Shown piece by piece: positions 52,200-62,488 of a DNA stretch of 64,000 nucleotides. Both the position numbers and the translations under genes were made by a program. The notes beneath the pieces were generated by a model, which worked only from the letters and a program-made list of their open reading frames with translations, was not told the origin of the DNA and searched no databases. Positions within the stretch are counted from its first letter, which is position 1; every line of letters begins with the position of its first letter. Source of the stretch: Pararhizobium sp. (GTDB taxonomy: Bacteria; Pseudomonadota; Alphaproteobacteria; Rhizobiales; Rhizobiaceae); NCBI GenBank assembly GCA_030655075.1, contig JAURWE010000024.1:124001-188000 (forward strand). The letters run 5' to 3'.

Positions 52200-52231
52200 T
52201 CAAGGACGAAAGAACAGCAGAAGTTCCGACA
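52200..52231 (-). promoter_or_regulatory. Candidate ECF42 promoter for the DUF1428 gene
   Basis: On the minus strand TGTCGG (52231-52226), 17 bases, then CGTCCTTGA (52208-52200), 25 bases before the ATG at 52174. It matches the sites at 6736 and 60642 almost base for base in both boxes. Confidence 0.72.
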
Positions 52232-52249
52232 GGGATCAAACTTTTTTAA

Positions 52250-52286
52250 AACAAAAAACCCGGCAGGCTTTCGCCAATCGGGTTTT
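52250..52286 (-). terminator. Rho-independent terminator of rpoD
   Basis: On the minus strand AAAACCCG pairs with CGGGTTTT around a 16-base loop, followed by further T-rich sequence. It lies 22 bases after the rpoD stop. Confidence 0.75.
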
Positions 52287-52308
52287 GAGCTGTCTGTGAA
52301 GCGCGCTT

Positions 52309-54360
<2,052 letters not shown>

Positions 54361-54782
54361 GTAATCGTCGCTTTCCCTGACGCAGTCTACTTTTTAAACG
54401 GTACAGGCCTTTGAGAGGCCGGAGCGCTTGCGCGCTCGCCGCGAATCATTTCCGTTGACCTAACGGGAGGAGATTTAATTCCCGATTAACCACGGCTTTC
54501 ACCACAGCCGCAAGGGCCCGCGCAGCCCTGAAAATCCTGTTGAAGATTTTCCGATCCGACGTGCCCATTGATAACCTGCATTGCTGGAATGGTGATTCCC
54601 AGATTTTTCGGTCCCGTCAAGCTTTTCCGGTAAAAAACAGCCGATTTCGCGCAATTATCGCTTGACGGCATTTACCTGTGGATTTCGGTCGTGGGCAGGA
54701 TGTAAGAGCCGGACGCCAAAAAACAAGGGCTGCCGCCGCAAACGGACGATTCAAAGGCCGCAGGACAAACAGCCGATATCGC
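54361..54782. other. 422-base non-coding region upstream of rpoD
   Basis: No convincing gene is visible. On the rpoD side there are two short stem-loops: GGCCT/AGGCC (54406-54420) and GAGCGC/GCGCTC (54422-54437). Further away is a 7-base dyad, GAAAATC/GATTTTC (54530-54551). On the minus strand a CTTGAC hexamer lies near 54605-54620, which could be part of a promoter, but I cannot fix a -10 box. The region should contain the rpoD promoter and a long 5' leader. Confidence 0.5.
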
Positions 54783-55820
54783 TCAATCCCAGTCCATCAC
54801 CACCTTGCCGGAATTGCCCGAGCGCATCGCCTCGAACCCGTCGCGGAATTCGGCGATGCCGATGCGGTGGGTGATGACCTGGGAGAGATCGAGCCCGCCC
54901 TGGACGAAGGCGATCATCTTGTACCAGGTCTCGAACATTTCGCGGCCATAGATGCCCTTGAGCGTCAGCATCTTGAAGATCACCTTGTTCCAGTCGATGC
55001 CGAAACCCTCGGGCGCGATGCCGAGAATGGCGATCTTGCCGCCATTGTTCATCGTGTCGATCATCGAGCGGAAGGCCGGCGGCGCGCCGGACATTTCGAG
55101 GCCGACGTCGAACCCCTCGGTCATGCCGATCTCGCGCATGACCTCAGTGAGGTTTTGCCGCGACGCATCAACGACATGGTCGATGCCAACTTTCTTGGCC
55201 AGCGCCAGCCGCACCGGGTTGATGTCGGTGATGACAACCTTGCGGGCGCCGGAGCGTTTTGCCACCATCGCCCCCATGATGCCGATCGGCCCGGCACCGG
55301 TAACAAGTACATCCTCGCCGACCAGATCGAAGGACAGCGCCGTGTGCACGGCATTGCCGAACGGATCGAAGATGGCGGCGATCTCGTCGGGCACGTCATC
55401 GGGGATCGGCACGACATTGGCCTCGGGAATGCAGACGAACTCACCGAACGAACCCGGCCGGTTGACCCCGACGCCGAGCGTGTTGCGGCAGAGATGCCCG
55501 CGCCCGGCCCGGCAGTTGCGGCACTTGCCGCAGACGATATGCCCCTCGCCCGACACCCGGTCGCCCACATGATACTTGGTGACGGCAGAGCCCACTTCGG
55601 CGATCTCGCCACAGAATTCATGACCCACCACCATCGGCACCGGAATGGTCTTCTGCGCCCAGCTATCCCAGTTCCAGATATGCACGTCGGTGCCGCAGAT
55701 CGCCGATTTCTTCACCCGGATCAGCACGTCGCTGGGGCCCACCTCCGGCACCGGAACGTGTTCCATCCAAAGCCCGGTTTCCGGTTTCGATTTGACGAGA
55801 GCGCGCATCATATTGGACAT
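54783..55820 (-). CDS. tdh: L-threonine 3-dehydrogenase
   Basis: The 345-residue zinc-dependent medium-chain dehydrogenase oxidises L-threonine to 2-amino-3-ketobutyrate with NAD. It has the catalytic zinc site in AICGTDVHIWNWD and VVGHEFCGEIAEVG, and the structural zinc cysteines CGKCRNCRAGRGHLC. The nucleotide-binding VLVTGAGPIGIMGA and the ending GNSGKVVMDW are typical of Tdh. Its product is used by Kbl, whose gene lies 730 bases upstream on the same strand, but a gene on the other strand separates them. Confidence 0.95.
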   Translation of the reverse strand: MSNMMRALVKSKPETGLWMEHVPVPEVGPSDVLIRVKKSAICGTDVHIWNWDSWAQKTIPVPMVVGHEFCGEIAEVGSAVTKYHVGDRVSGEGHIVCGKCRNCRAGRGHLCRNTLGVGVNRPGSFGEFVCIPEANVVPIPDDVPDEIAAIFDPFGNAVHTALSFDLVGEDVLVTGAGPIGIMGAMVAKRSGARKVVITDINPVRLALAKKVGIDHVVDASRQNLTEVMREIGMTEGFDVGLEMSGAPPAFRSMIDTMNNGGKIAILGIAPEGFGIDWNKVIFKMLTLKGIYGREMFETWYKMIAFVQGGLDLSQVITHRIGIAEFRDGFEAMRSGNSGKVVMDWD

Positions 55821-55950
55821 CAGGGCATCTTCATAAAGGGTTCTGTTACCAAGACTTCGTTTGCATTCACCGGCTCCGGTGGATTTATGTATTTTTCATA
55901 TTCATATAGCCTAATACAACCATTGATGGATTAAGCTGGATGGGAGTGCC

Positions 55951-56529
55951 ATGAATTATCTCTTCGGTATCCGAGGCCGTGTCGGGCGCCTGCAATGGTG
56001 GGGCGGCCAAGCTATTGTCTGGACGATTATCATAGGCACTTTCTTGTGGATCGGCCTTAGCTTAAAGGGGCTGGATTCGAGTAAAATGAAAGAGCATATG
56101 GCGCAAAGCGGAACAAGTATTTTGCTTGTTGTCGCAATAGCCTCCGTTCTCTGTGCCTGGATCAACATCGCAACCACGGTCAAACGCTACCATGACCGCA
56201 ACAAATCCGGCGTCTGGTTTTTCGTTGCCTTCGTGCCCTTCATCGGCGGCATCTGGCAGATGTTCGAATGCGGCTTCCTTTCCGGGTTGCTGGGTTCCAA
56301 CAATTATGGTTCGCGCGACAGCAGCAACACCCATGGCGATCTTTACGGCTCGACACTTGAAGAGGCCCGGCTCAATTCCCTTGATGCCAAGATCGAAGCC
56401 ATGCGACGCGAAAGCGCCATGAACGCAGGGCGCCAGCAAGACCAGAGCCGAACCGTTGTGCGAACCCGACGCGAGCCGTCCGAGATCGGCCGTATTCAGC
56501 CCGCCGGGTTCGGCAAACGCGGACGCTAG
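55951..56529 (+). CDS. DUF805 membrane protein
   Basis: The 192-residue protein has the DUF805 pattern: RGRVGRLQWWGGQAIVW, then hydrophobic segments at about 17-37, 50-70 and 88-106, and the motif TVKRYHDRNKSGVWFFVAFVPFIGGIWQMFECGF. A charged, Arg-rich C-terminal tail follows. Family function is unknown. The gene lies between tdh and kbl in the opposite direction, which breaks the usual kbl-tdh operon. The preceding 130 bases are AT-rich compared with the surroundings and probably hold its promoter and that of tdh. Confidence 0.85.
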   Translation: MNYLFGIRGRVGRLQWWGGQAIVWTIIIGTFLWIGLSLKGLDSSKMKEHMAQSGTSILLVVAIASVLCAWINIATTVKRYHDRNKSGVWFFVAFVPFIGGIWQMFECGFLSGLLGSNNYGSRDSSNTHGDLYGSTLEEARLNSLDAKIEAMRRESAMNAGRQQDQSRTVVRTRREPSEIGRIQPAGFGKRGR

Positions 56530-56548
56530 ACCTCGCCTGCGCAGAGGC

Positions 56549-57739
56549 TCAGCCGATCACGCCCAGGTCACGCCCAACTTCTTCAAATACCGCAATCGCC
56601 TGCTCCACATCCTGCCGCGAATGCGAGGCCGACATCTGGGTGCGGATGCGGGCCTGGCCGCGCGGCACCACCGGGAAGGCGAAGCCGACGACGTAGACGC
56701 CCTTGGCCAGCATGCGCGAGGCCATCTCCTGCGCCAGCGTCGCCTCGCCGAGCATCACAGGAATGATCGGATGCCCCTCGCCGGCCAGCGTGAAGCCGAG
56801 CTTGCTCATTTCTTGGCGGAACAGCGTCGCGTTCGCCTCCAGATGCCGGCGCAGTGCATCGCCGTTCTCGATCAGGTCGAACACCTTGAGAGAGGCCGCC
56901 GCGATGACCGGCGCCAGCGTGTTGGAAAACAGATAGGGCCGCGAGCGCTGCCGCAGCCATTCGACCACCTCGGTCTTGCCGGACGTATAACCGCCCGACG
57001 CACCGCCCAGCGCCTTGCCGAGCGTGCCGGTGATGATATCCACCCGGCCCTCGACGCCGCAATATTCCGCCGATCCGCGGCCGTTTTTGCCGACGAAGCC
57101 GACCGCATGGCTGTCATCGACCATGACCATGGCGCCGTATTGTTCGGCCAGGTCGCAGACGCCCCCGAGATTGGCGATGATGCCGTCCATCGAGAAGACG
57201 CCGTCCGTGGCGATCAGCTTGAAACGCGACCCTTCGGCCTTCTTCAGCTCTTCTTCCAGTGCCGCCATGTCGTTGTTGGCGTAGCGGAAGCGCTTCGCCT
57301 TGGAGAGCCGGACGCCGTCGATGATCGAGGCATGGTTGAGCGCATCGGAAATGATCGCGTCTTCCTCGTTCAAAAGCGTCTCGAACAGCCCGCCATTGGC
57401 ATCGAAACAGGAGGAATAGAGGATCGTATCCTCGAGCCCGAGAAAGGCGGAAATCCGCGCCTCGAGCTGCTTGTGCTCCTCCTGCGTGCCGCAGATGAAC
57501 CGCACCGAGGCCATGCCGTACCCATAGCGGTCGATCGCTTGTTTGCCCGCCTCCATCAGTTCGGCATTGTCGGCAAGACCGAGATAGTTGTTGGCGCAGA
57601 AATTTAGGACCCGCGCGCCCGAGGCAACATCGATCGTGCCCGCCTGCTTGGAGGTAATGATGCGCTCGGACTTGTACAGCCCTGAAGATTTCAGGCCGTC
57701 GAGTTCGGATTTCAGATGATCGATGAACGCCGTGGTCAT
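56549..57739 (-). CDS. kbl: 2-amino-3-ketobutyrate coenzyme A ligase (glycine C-acetyltransferase)
   Basis: The 396-residue PLP enzyme splits 2-amino-3-ketobutyrate with CoA into glycine and acetyl-CoA. It shows LNFCANNYLGLADN, RFICGTQEEHKQLE, VDDSHAVGFVGKNGRG, and the Schiff-base lysine in IITGTLGKALGGASGGY. The fold is that of the alpha-oxoamine synthases, and the match to Kbl is close throughout. The ATG at 57739 is the expected start; a longer frame lacks support. It works with Tdh in threonine breakdown although the two are not in one operon here. Confidence 0.94.
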   Translation of the reverse strand: MTTAFIDHLKSELDGLKSSGLYKSERIITSKQAGTIDVASGARVLNFCANNYLGLADNAELMEAGKQAIDRYGYGMASVRFICGTQEEHKQLEARISAFLGLEDTILYSSCFDANGGLFETLLNEEDAIISDALNHASIIDGVRLSKAKRFRYANNDMAALEEELKKAEGSRFKLIATDGVFSMDGIIANLGGVCDLAEQYGAMVMVDDSHAVGFVGKNGRGSAEYCGVEGRVDIITGTLGKALGGASGGYTSGKTEVVEWLRQRSRPYLFSNTLAPVIAAASLKVFDLIENGDALRRHLEANATLFRQEMSKLGFTLAGEGHPIIPVMLGEATLAQEMASRMLAKGVYVVGFAFPVVPRGQARIRTQMSASHSRQDVEQAIAVFEEVGRDLGVIG

Positions 57740-57860
57740 GGAGCCGCTTTCACAGGACGGAAGGGAAACAGGTCTGATCAAGACCTAGCACGGCCGGGCC
57801 CACCCTGTCGCCGGGCAGCAGCGGCAGGCGGCGGCGCGGCGGAGATATTTGTGGGGGTTT

Positions 57861-57988
57861 TCACCTTCTCCCCGCAGGCAGAAGATGGCGCGCAGCGCCG
57901 GATGAGGGGGAGCCAAGACCTCACAAGTCTGTCGATAGCCCCCTCATCTGTCCTTCGAACATCGTCTCCCCGCCGGGAAGAAGAGGAA
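57861..57988. repeat. GC-rich palindromic repeat upstream of kbl
   Basis: Segments CACCTTCTCCCCGCAGG and CGTCTCCCCGCCGGGAAGAAG, with CCGGATGAGGGGG and CCCCCTCATCTGTCC as inverted inner arms, form an imperfect palindrome. It is related to the element at 32169-32291, sharing CTGTCCTTCGACAT-like and TCTCCCC..CGGGAAGAAGAG segments. Confidence 0.6.
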
Positions 57989-58000
57989 CCAACAGCACCC

Positions 58001-58450
58001 TCACATCGCCTGATATTCCGCAATCAGCGCGCCAAACGCCTCCATCAGCGGGAATTTTTCAAAGCTGTGTTTGGCCGGCGTCGTTGCCCATTCCAGCTTT
58101 TCGCTCGTATAGGTCTCGACCAGCGGGCTGAACCAGCTGGTGTCGTCGAGCGTCGTTGGGCGAAGGTTGACGAAGAAATCCATACCCTTCGACTGCGTGA
58201 ACAGCCAGCTCAGGCAGTCCGGGCAGAAATGGTGCCCGGCATCCGGATTGGCACCGCCGATGACCGGCGAGCCTTGTACGACCTTGAACCCTTCGGTCGG
58301 GACGGCGGCGCTCAGCGAATAGGCACTGCCCGACATGCGCTGGCAGCCGGTGCAGTGGCAGGCAAGCGTCAGAAGCGGCGGCGCGCTGACCTCTATCCTG
58401 ACGTGGCCGCAGCGGCAGGCCCCCTTGAGCGGCAGATTGAGCTTGGGCAT
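58001..58450 (-). CDS. GFA-family (CENP-V/GFA domain) protein
   Basis: The 149-residue zinc protein has the GFA pattern of cysteines: GACRCGHVRIE, ACHCTGCQRMSGSAYS and HHFCPDCLSWLF. It belongs to the glutathione-dependent formaldehyde-activating-enzyme-like family, most of whose members have no shown formaldehyde role. The ATG at 58450 has AGAGAGGAACC upstream. Confidence 0.88.
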   Translation of the reverse strand: MPKLNLPLKGACRCGHVRIEVSAPPLLTLACHCTGCQRMSGSAYSLSAAVPTEGFKVVQGSPVIGGANPDAGHHFCPDCLSWLFTQSKGMDFFVNLRPTTLDDTSWFSPLVETYTSEKLEWATTPAKHSFEKFPLMEAFGALIAEYQAM

Positions 58451-58664
58451 GGCGGTTCCTCTCTCCCCGTTTCGGGGAAACATAGAAGGACGGACGGCGA
58501 TGTCAAAGCGGCAGGCTGTCTCAGGACCGATCGACATTCAGCTGAGGCTGAGGCGAAAACGGTGAGTTTCGAGAACCGGCGCGCAGCGTACTCAAGGTAC
58601 GTGAGCACCGGAAGCGCTGAAAATCGGCGTTTGCAGTCCAGCCTTGGCGGAATGCCGGTCGGTC

Positions 58665-60521
58665 CTAGCCTGCATGTTCGCGAATAACCGCCAGAAACGC
58701 TTCGCCGAACTTCTGCAGCTTGGCCTGGCCGACGCCCTGGATGTCGAGAAACTCGTCCTCGTCGCTGGGGCGTTCGCGGGCGAGCGCCACCAGCGTCGTG
58801 TCGGGAAAGACCACATAGGGCGGCACGCCGAGGTCTTTCGAGATCGCCATGCGCTCGGCCCGGAGCGCCTCGAACAGCTCCAGATCATCGCCGGTGAGAT
58901 TGGATTTCCCGGATGACGATGGGCCGCCGGAGCCGCTGCGCGCCGCCTTGCCTGTCGTCGGCCGGTCCTTGCGGAACATCAGCTGCCGCTCGCGCTTGAA
59001 GACGGCGCTGGCCCCGGCATCGAGTTTCAGCGCGCCGAAAGCCGTGTGATCGGTGAAGAGCAGGCCGGAGGCGAGCAACTGCCGGAACACCGACTGCCAG
59101 GTCTTGGCCGCGATATCCTTGCCGGCGCCGAACACCGGCATGTCCGCATGGCCAAAGCTCTTGGTCTTGTCGGTGACCTTGCCCATGAGCACGTCGATGA
59201 TATGGCCCGCGCCAAACCGCTCGCCGGTACGGTAGACCGCCGCCAGCGCCTTGATCGCCGCCTCCGTGCCGTCCCAGGTATCGACAGGCTTCAGGCAGGT
59301 GTCGCAATTGCCGCACTGGCCGCCATGGGCCTCGCCGAAATGTTTGAGAATGGCCTGGCGGCGGCATCCGGCCGTCTCGCAGATGGCGAGCAGCGCATTC
59401 AGCTTGGCCCGCTCGACGCTCTTGATCTCGTCGACTGCCTGGCCCTCATCGATCATCCGGCGCCGCTGGATGACGTCGGCCATGCCATAGGCCATCCAAC
59501 CCTCGGACGGCAGGCCGTCGCGCCCGGCGCGGCCGGTCTCCTGATAATAGGCCTCAACGGAGCCGGGAATATCGAGATGCGCCACATAGCGCACGTTCGG
59601 CTTGTCGATACCCATGCCAAACGCAACAGTGGCGACGAGGCAAAGGTTTTCTTGCTTCAGGAACGCGTCCTGATTGGCATCGCGCACCGCCCGGTCGATG
59701 CCGGCATGATAGGGCAGCGCCCGGATACCTTGCCCGCTCAACCACTCCGCCGTGTCTTCGACCTTGGCGCGCGACAGGCAATAGACGATGCCGCTCGAAC
59801 CCTTGTGGCGGTTGAGAAACGTGAGCAGCTGCTGGCGCGGCTGGTCGCGCTCGACGATCTCGTAGGAAATGTTCGGCCGGTCGAAGCTCGTGGAAAAGAC
59901 CGTGGCGGTCCTGAGCCCGAGCTTGTCGATGATGTCTTCGCGCGTGTGCGGATCGGCGGTCGCCGTCAGCGCGATGCGCGGCACGTCGGGAAACATCTCG
60001 CCGAGCCTGCCGAGTTCGCGATATTCCGGGCGGAAATCATGGCCCCACTGCGAGACGCAATGGGCCTCGTCGATGGCAAACAGCGAAATGTCGGCACCCC
60101 CGAGCATGTCGAGAAACCCCGGCGTCAGGATGCGCTCGGGCGTCACATAGAGAAGATCGAGCTCGCCCATCCTCAGCGCCCGGCGCACCGCGTCGGCCTC
60201 CTCGCGCGACAGCGACGAGTTGAGCGCGGCAGCGCGCACGCCTACCTGCTTCAGCGCTTCGACCTGATCGCGCATCAGGGCTATCAGCGGCGACACGACG
60301 ATGCCGGTGCCGGCACGGCAGAGCGCCGGGATCTGGAAACAGAGTGATTTGCCGGCCCCGGTCGGAAACAGCACGACGGCATCGCCGCCCGCCACGACAT
60401 GCTCCACCACCGCGCCCTGCTTGCCGCGAAAGGCGGAAAAACCGTAGATGCGTTTCAGAATATCGAGTGGGTTCGACGCGCCTTCGTGCGAGAAAAGGCG
60501 GTCGGTCTGGGCATGGGGCAT
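58665..60521 (-). CDS. recQ: ATP-dependent DNA helicase RecQ
   Basis: The 618-residue 3'-5' helicase has motif I FPTGAGKSLCFQIPAL, motif II IDEAHCVSQWGHDFRPEY, motif III ALTATAD, and motif VI QETGRAGRDGLPS. The zinc-binding RecQ-Ct domain (GCRRQAILKHFGE, CGNCDTC) and a C-terminal HRDC domain (FEALRAERMAISKDLGVPPYVVF) complete it. It unwinds DNA in recombination and fork repair. I chose the ATG at 60521; the longer frame extends across the next gene's promoter region. Confidence 0.95.
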   Translation of the reverse strand: MPHAQTDRLFSHEGASNPLDILKRIYGFSAFRGKQGAVVEHVVAGGDAVVLFPTGAGKSLCFQIPALCRAGTGIVVSPLIALMRDQVEALKQVGVRAAALNSSLSREEADAVRRALRMGELDLLYVTPERILTPGFLDMLGGADISLFAIDEAHCVSQWGHDFRPEYRELGRLGEMFPDVPRIALTATADPHTREDIIDKLGLRTATVFSTSFDRPNISYEIVERDQPRQQLLTFLNRHKGSSGIVYCLSRAKVEDTAEWLSGQGIRALPYHAGIDRAVRDANQDAFLKQENLCLVATVAFGMGIDKPNVRYVAHLDIPGSVEAYYQETGRAGRDGLPSEGWMAYGMADVIQRRRMIDEGQAVDEIKSVERAKLNALLAICETAGCRRQAILKHFGEAHGGQCGNCDTCLKPVDTWDGTEAAIKALAAVYRTGERFGAGHIIDVLMGKVTDKTKSFGHADMPVFGAGKDIAAKTWQSVFRQLLASGLLFTDHTAFGALKLDAGASAVFKRERQLMFRKDRPTTGKAARSGSGGPSSSGKSNLTGDDLELFEALRAERMAISKDLGVPPYVVFPDTTLVALARERPSDEDEFLDIQGVGQAKLQKFGEAFLAVIREHAG

Positions 60522-60641
60522 GGAATCACGGACGTCATGAGGAACAGTGGACAGGACTTTCGGCGGCGATGCAGGCGAAAGCAAGTCCGCAGGCCGCCAA
60601 GTGGTCGTTTGCCGGTGGATAGGATTTTTTATCCGGCCGCC

Positions 60642-60673
60642 TGTCGGGAACGCGACGCCTGCTTCGTCCTTGG
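60642..60673 (+). promoter_or_regulatory. Candidate ECF42 promoter for the VOC gene
   Basis: TGTCGG at 60642-60647, a 17-base spacer, then CGTCCTTGG at 60665-60673, 40 bases before the ATG at 60714. Confidence 0.72.
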
Positions 60674-60713
60674 ACATCTGCCACGTCAGACATGATCGGA
60701 AAAGGAAGAGACG

Positions 60714-61184
60714 ATGAAGGTCACACAGCATCTCTGGTTTGAAAAAGACATGGAAGCGGCCATTCGCTTCTACACGTCGCTGATCTCAGGCTCCTCGGTC
60801 GAATGGATCTCCGCCATTCCCGCCGAGACGCCGAGCGGACCGGCCGGCTCGGTCACGCTCGCCGGTTTCATGCTCGGTGACCAGCGCTACATGGCGATCG
60901 AGGCCGGGCCACTCGACCCGTTCAACCACAGTTTTTCGATCATGGTCGAATGCGAAACGCAAGGCGAGATCGACCGGCTGTGGGAGGCGCTGAAGGACGG
61001 CGGCTCTACCGAACAATGCGGCTGGCTGCGCGACCGCTGGGGTCTTAGCTGGCAGATCACGCCGAAGCGGCTGGGCGAACTGATGAGCGACCCTGACCCT
61101 GAGACGGCAAAACGCGTGACCGAAGCCATGCTGAAAATGGCGAAATTCGACATCGAAGGGCTGGAAGCCGCCGCACGCGGCTGA
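60714..61184 (+). CDS. VOC-family protein (PhnB-like)
   Basis: The 156-residue protein has the PhnB-like glyoxalase fold: TQHLWFEKDMEAAIRFYTSLI, NHSFSIMVECETQGEIDRLWEAL and CGWLRDRWGLSWQITPKRL. It is the same subfamily as the protein at 47160, but only this one carries the TGTCGG-N17-CGTC promoter-like site. VOC, YciI, DUF1428 and AHSA1 proteins are recurrent companions of ECF41/ECF42 sigma factors, which supports a shared stimulus. Confidence 0.88.
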   Translation: MKVTQHLWFEKDMEAAIRFYTSLISGSSVEWISAIPAETPSGPAGSVTLAGFMLGDQRYMAIEAGPLDPFNHSFSIMVECETQGEIDRLWEALKDGGSTEQCGWLRDRWGLSWQITPKRLGELMSDPDPETAKRVTEAMLKMAKFDIEGLEAAARG

Positions 61185-61198
61185 CCCGGAACCTGTAG

Positions 61199-62344
61199 TC
61201 AAGCGCCGCGCGACGACACGATCGCGCGGGCAATCGCATCGGCCTCGCCCTGAACCTGGAGAAAATAGCTGGTCAGGCTCGCCCGCATGCCCGCCAGATA
61301 GAGGCCGGGAACAGCGGTTGCACCGGGTTTTCCAGGCATGATCGGCGCGCCCTTGGCGTCGATGACGCCCAGCGGGCCTAGTAGGCTCTTCAGCGACGGC
61401 AGATAACCGGCCGCCGCAATGACGACATCGGGTTTGATCGACCGCCCGTCGGAGAGCAGCGCTGCTGAGACCGAGAACGAGACGACATCGGCAACCACAG
61501 TGATCTGCCCGCGCTTGATGGCGTTGATGGCGCCATCATCGACGGCAATGGCGATATTGTCGCGGGCAAGCCGCGTGGCGGCATCGACGCGGCCCGGCGG
61601 AAACCCATGGCGGGAAAGATCGCCAAAGGCGATGCGCTGCGTCATGGCGATCAGCCAGTCCGCCATCCGGGTCGGAAGCCGGACCGTCAGCGGCGACAGC
61701 CGGTGCACGGCAAAACGGCCAAGCCGTTTCGGCAACAGGCCGGGACTGCGCCGCAGCGACAGCCAGACCTCGCCCGTCTTCACCCGGCTTAAGTGATTGA
61801 GGATGTCGAAGCCGGAATTGCCGCCGCCGACGACGAGAACGGCGTGCTCGGCATAATCGGCGGCATCGCCGAAATCGGCGGCATGCACCACCCGCCCCTG
61901 AAACTGCTCGAGGCCGGGCCAGGCCGGTATGCTCGGCACTGCATCGCGGCCGGTGGCGACGATGAGATGGCGGGTCTGAAAGCCACCGGCAGTGGTCTCG
62001 ACCAGAAACCCGCCGCCCTCCCGCGTGATCGACAGGGCCTCGACGCCATGGCGGATTTCGAACCCGTGGCGGTCGCGAAAGGCCTTGATATGCGCGACCA
62101 CAGCATCGCGCTTGGGGAAGGCGCCGGTGCCGGGCGGATAGGCGAGGCCCGGCAGCGCCGAGAGGTTGCGATGGGTGTTCAGGGTCAGCTGCGGATGCCG
62201 CCGTGCCCAGGAGGCGCCGACATCGGCCTCCTTTTCGAGGATCAGGGCGTCGATGCCTCGGCTCTTCAGCGCATGGGCCACCGTCAGGCCGGCAAGCCCC
62301 GACCCGATCACCACAACATCCCGGACCACCGCTGCCCTATCCAT
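61199..62344 (-). CDS. Flavin-containing monooxygenase-type NAD(P)/FAD oxidoreductase
   Basis: The 381-residue protein has the FAD loop VIGSGLAGLTVAHAL, the NADPH loop VLVVGGGNSGFDILNHL, and between them FQGRVVHAADF, which fits the FMO fingerprint F-x-G-x(3)-H-x(3)-F. The layout is like YUCCA-type and other class B monooxygenases, which oxygenate nitrogen, sulfur or keto compounds with NADPH. The ending VPGLYLAGMRASLTSYFLQ is typical. No pathway partner is adjacent, so the substrate is unknown. Confidence 0.82.
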   Translation of the reverse strand: MDRAAVVRDVVVIGSGLAGLTVAHALKSRGIDALILEKEADVGASWARRHPQLTLNTHRNLSALPGLAYPPGTGAFPKRDAVVAHIKAFRDRHGFEIRHGVEALSITREGGGFLVETTAGGFQTRHLIVATGRDAVPSIPAWPGLEQFQGRVVHAADFGDAADYAEHAVLVVGGGNSGFDILNHLSRVKTGEVWLSLRRSPGLLPKRLGRFAVHRLSPLTVRLPTRMADWLIAMTQRIAFGDLSRHGFPPGRVDAATRLARDNIAIAVDDGAINAIKRGQITVVADVVSFSVSAALLSDGRSIKPDVVIAAAGYLPSLKSLLGPLGVIDAKGAPIMPGKPGATAVPGLYLAGMRASLTSYFLQVQGEADAIARAIVSSRGA

Positions 62345-62488
62345 CCTCGTCCAATCCGGGAGAAACCCTCTTTAAATCCATCCGGTATCTGTCAATGTAG
62401 AAATGAGACGTCAAGCCGCACGGCCGTAATATTTTCAAGTACGCATTCAAGATAACGCTAAATTAAAGCCAGACAGGAAAAGCAGTGA

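Noticed and set aside
54486..54671. 61-residue minus-strand frame upstream of rpoD
   Set aside because: It has no ribosome binding site, no family pattern, and overlaps the dyad-containing leader region.
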